25,760 nucleotides of DNA from Thiobacillus sp. UBA2597 (lineage in GTDB: Bacteria; Pseudomonadota; Gammaproteobacteria; Burkholderiales; Thiobacillaceae), in the NCBI GenBank assembly GCA_002339725.1, contig DDKN01000089.1, positions 1 to 25,760 on the forward strand, written 5' to 3'. Positions 25,012-25,760 of the stretch are shown here, in pieces; the stretch's first letter is position 1, and each line of letters begins with the position of its first letter. The notes under the pieces are model-generated. The model worked only from the letters and a program-made list of their open reading frames with translations. It searched no databases and had not been told where the DNA came from. Made by a program: the position numbers and the translations under genes.

Positions 25012-25760
25012 ATGAAAAACAGCATCCTGCGTCGCGTGCTCTATTCCTTCCTCGGTCTGGGCGCCTTCGCCGCCGGCATGTTCCCCTTCTACGCCAACTT
25101 CTTCGTCGACTGGAAGCCCGGCATGCTGGTCTGGTTCGTGGTTGGCTGCTTCATCGCCGGCCTGTTCATCGGCATCGCCAACTACTACGTGATGAACCTG
25201 GTGCTGGTGTCCAAGCTCAAGCGCATCTCGCAGGTGGCCAGCGCCATCGCCAACAAGGATCTCTCCTTCATCTGCAACATCCAGAGCAACGACACCATCG
25301 GCGTCATCATCAAAAGCTTCAACGACATGGCCGCCACCCTGCGCGAGCTGATCGGCCGCACCGCCCAGCTGAGCAGCCAGGTGCGGCAGGACACCAACAG
25401 CATCCGCGCCCAGGTCGACGAGATCCACAACAACGTCGACGAACAGGCCGCCCGCCTGGATGAGATCAGCAACTCCATGCAACACCTGGCCGGCACCATC
25501 GGCGAGATCAGCGAGAAGTCCTCCACCGCCGCGACCAAGGCCAACGAGGCGGGCGACATCGCACGCCAGGGGGTGAACAAGGCCCAGCAGAGCATCCAGG
25601 GGATGGAACGCATCCACGGCTCGGTCAGCAGCGCCACCGAGCGGGTGGCCAAACTGGGTGAAAGTTCGCAGCAGATCGGCGCCATCGTCGCCGTGATCAA
25701 GGAAATCGCCGACCAGACCAACCTGCTGGCGCTCAATGCCGCCATCGAGGCGGCCCGCGC
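25012..25760 (+). CDS. Methyl-accepting chemotaxis protein, 5' part
   Basis: The first 249 residues are present; the frame runs off the window end. Two hydrophobic segments (about 9-29 and 37-60) are separated by only about eight residues (V-D-W-K-P-G), so there is no periplasmic ligand domain. A HAMP region (about 60-110) and the start of the coiled-coil signalling domain follow, reaching the conserved tip Q-T-N-L-L-A-L-N-A-A-I-E-A. It would relay a signal to CheA/CheW, sensing through the membrane, the HAMP region or a partner. Confidence 0.92.
   Translation, partial: MKNSILRRVLYSFLGLGAFAAGMFPFYANFFVDWKPGMLVWFVVGCFIAGLFIGIANYYVMNLVLVSKLKRISQVASAIANKDLSFICNIQSNDTIGVIIKSFNDMAATLRELIGRTAQLSSQVRQDTNSIRAQVDEIHNNVDEQAARLDEISNSMQHLAGTIGEISEKSSTAATKANEAGDIARQGVNKAQQSIQGMERIHGSVSSATERVAKLGESSQQIGAIVAVIKEIADQTNLLALNAAIEAAR

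Overview
The window is a high-GC stretch from a sulfur-oxidising bacterium. It carries a nearly complete reverse-type dissimilatory sulfite reductase (rDsr) locus. The sulfur-oxidiser marker genes dsrEFH, dsrL and dsrR, and siroheme synthase cysG directly after dsrR, suggest an autotrophic betaproteobacterium of the Thiobacillus type. That placement is inferred from gene order and recalled family knowledge, not from a search.

Layout. Positions 1-13586 (+ strand) hold dsrA (3' part only), dsrB, dsrE, dsrF, dsrH, dsrC, dsrM, dsrK, dsrL, dsrJ, dsrO, dsrP, dsrN, dsrR and cysG. DsrAB oxidises sulfur carried on DsrC to sulfite. DsrEFH hands sulfur to DsrC. DsrMKJOP is the membrane complex that handles DsrC thiols and quinone. 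DsrL links DsrAB electrons to NAD(P). DsrN and CysG supply the siro(heme)amide cofactor. Compact hairpins follow dsrA, dsrB, dsrC and dsrP, and a strong intrinsic terminator separates dsrP from dsrN.

A histone-deacetylase-family gene (13620-14558, +) converges on a minus-strand block (14539-21181). Read in its own direction, that block encodes a soluble sensor kinase with four cysteines in its GAF region, a NarL-type regulator, the gamma, alpha and beta parts of a 2-oxoacid:acceptor oxidoreductase, and a flavoprotein with C-terminal ferredoxin clusters that is a clear DsrL paralogue. Together these look like a NAD(P)-linked 2-oxoacid oxidoreductase with its own redox-responsive two-component system. 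This is the least ordinary part of the window.

The remainder is mostly housekeeping: amiC and tsaE (minus), queG and murI (plus), then the 5' part of a methyl-accepting chemotaxis protein that runs off the end. No gap exceeds 300 bases. No tRNA, rRNA, insertion sequence or CRISPR array was seen. Three gaps carry degenerate repeats with a seven-base period.
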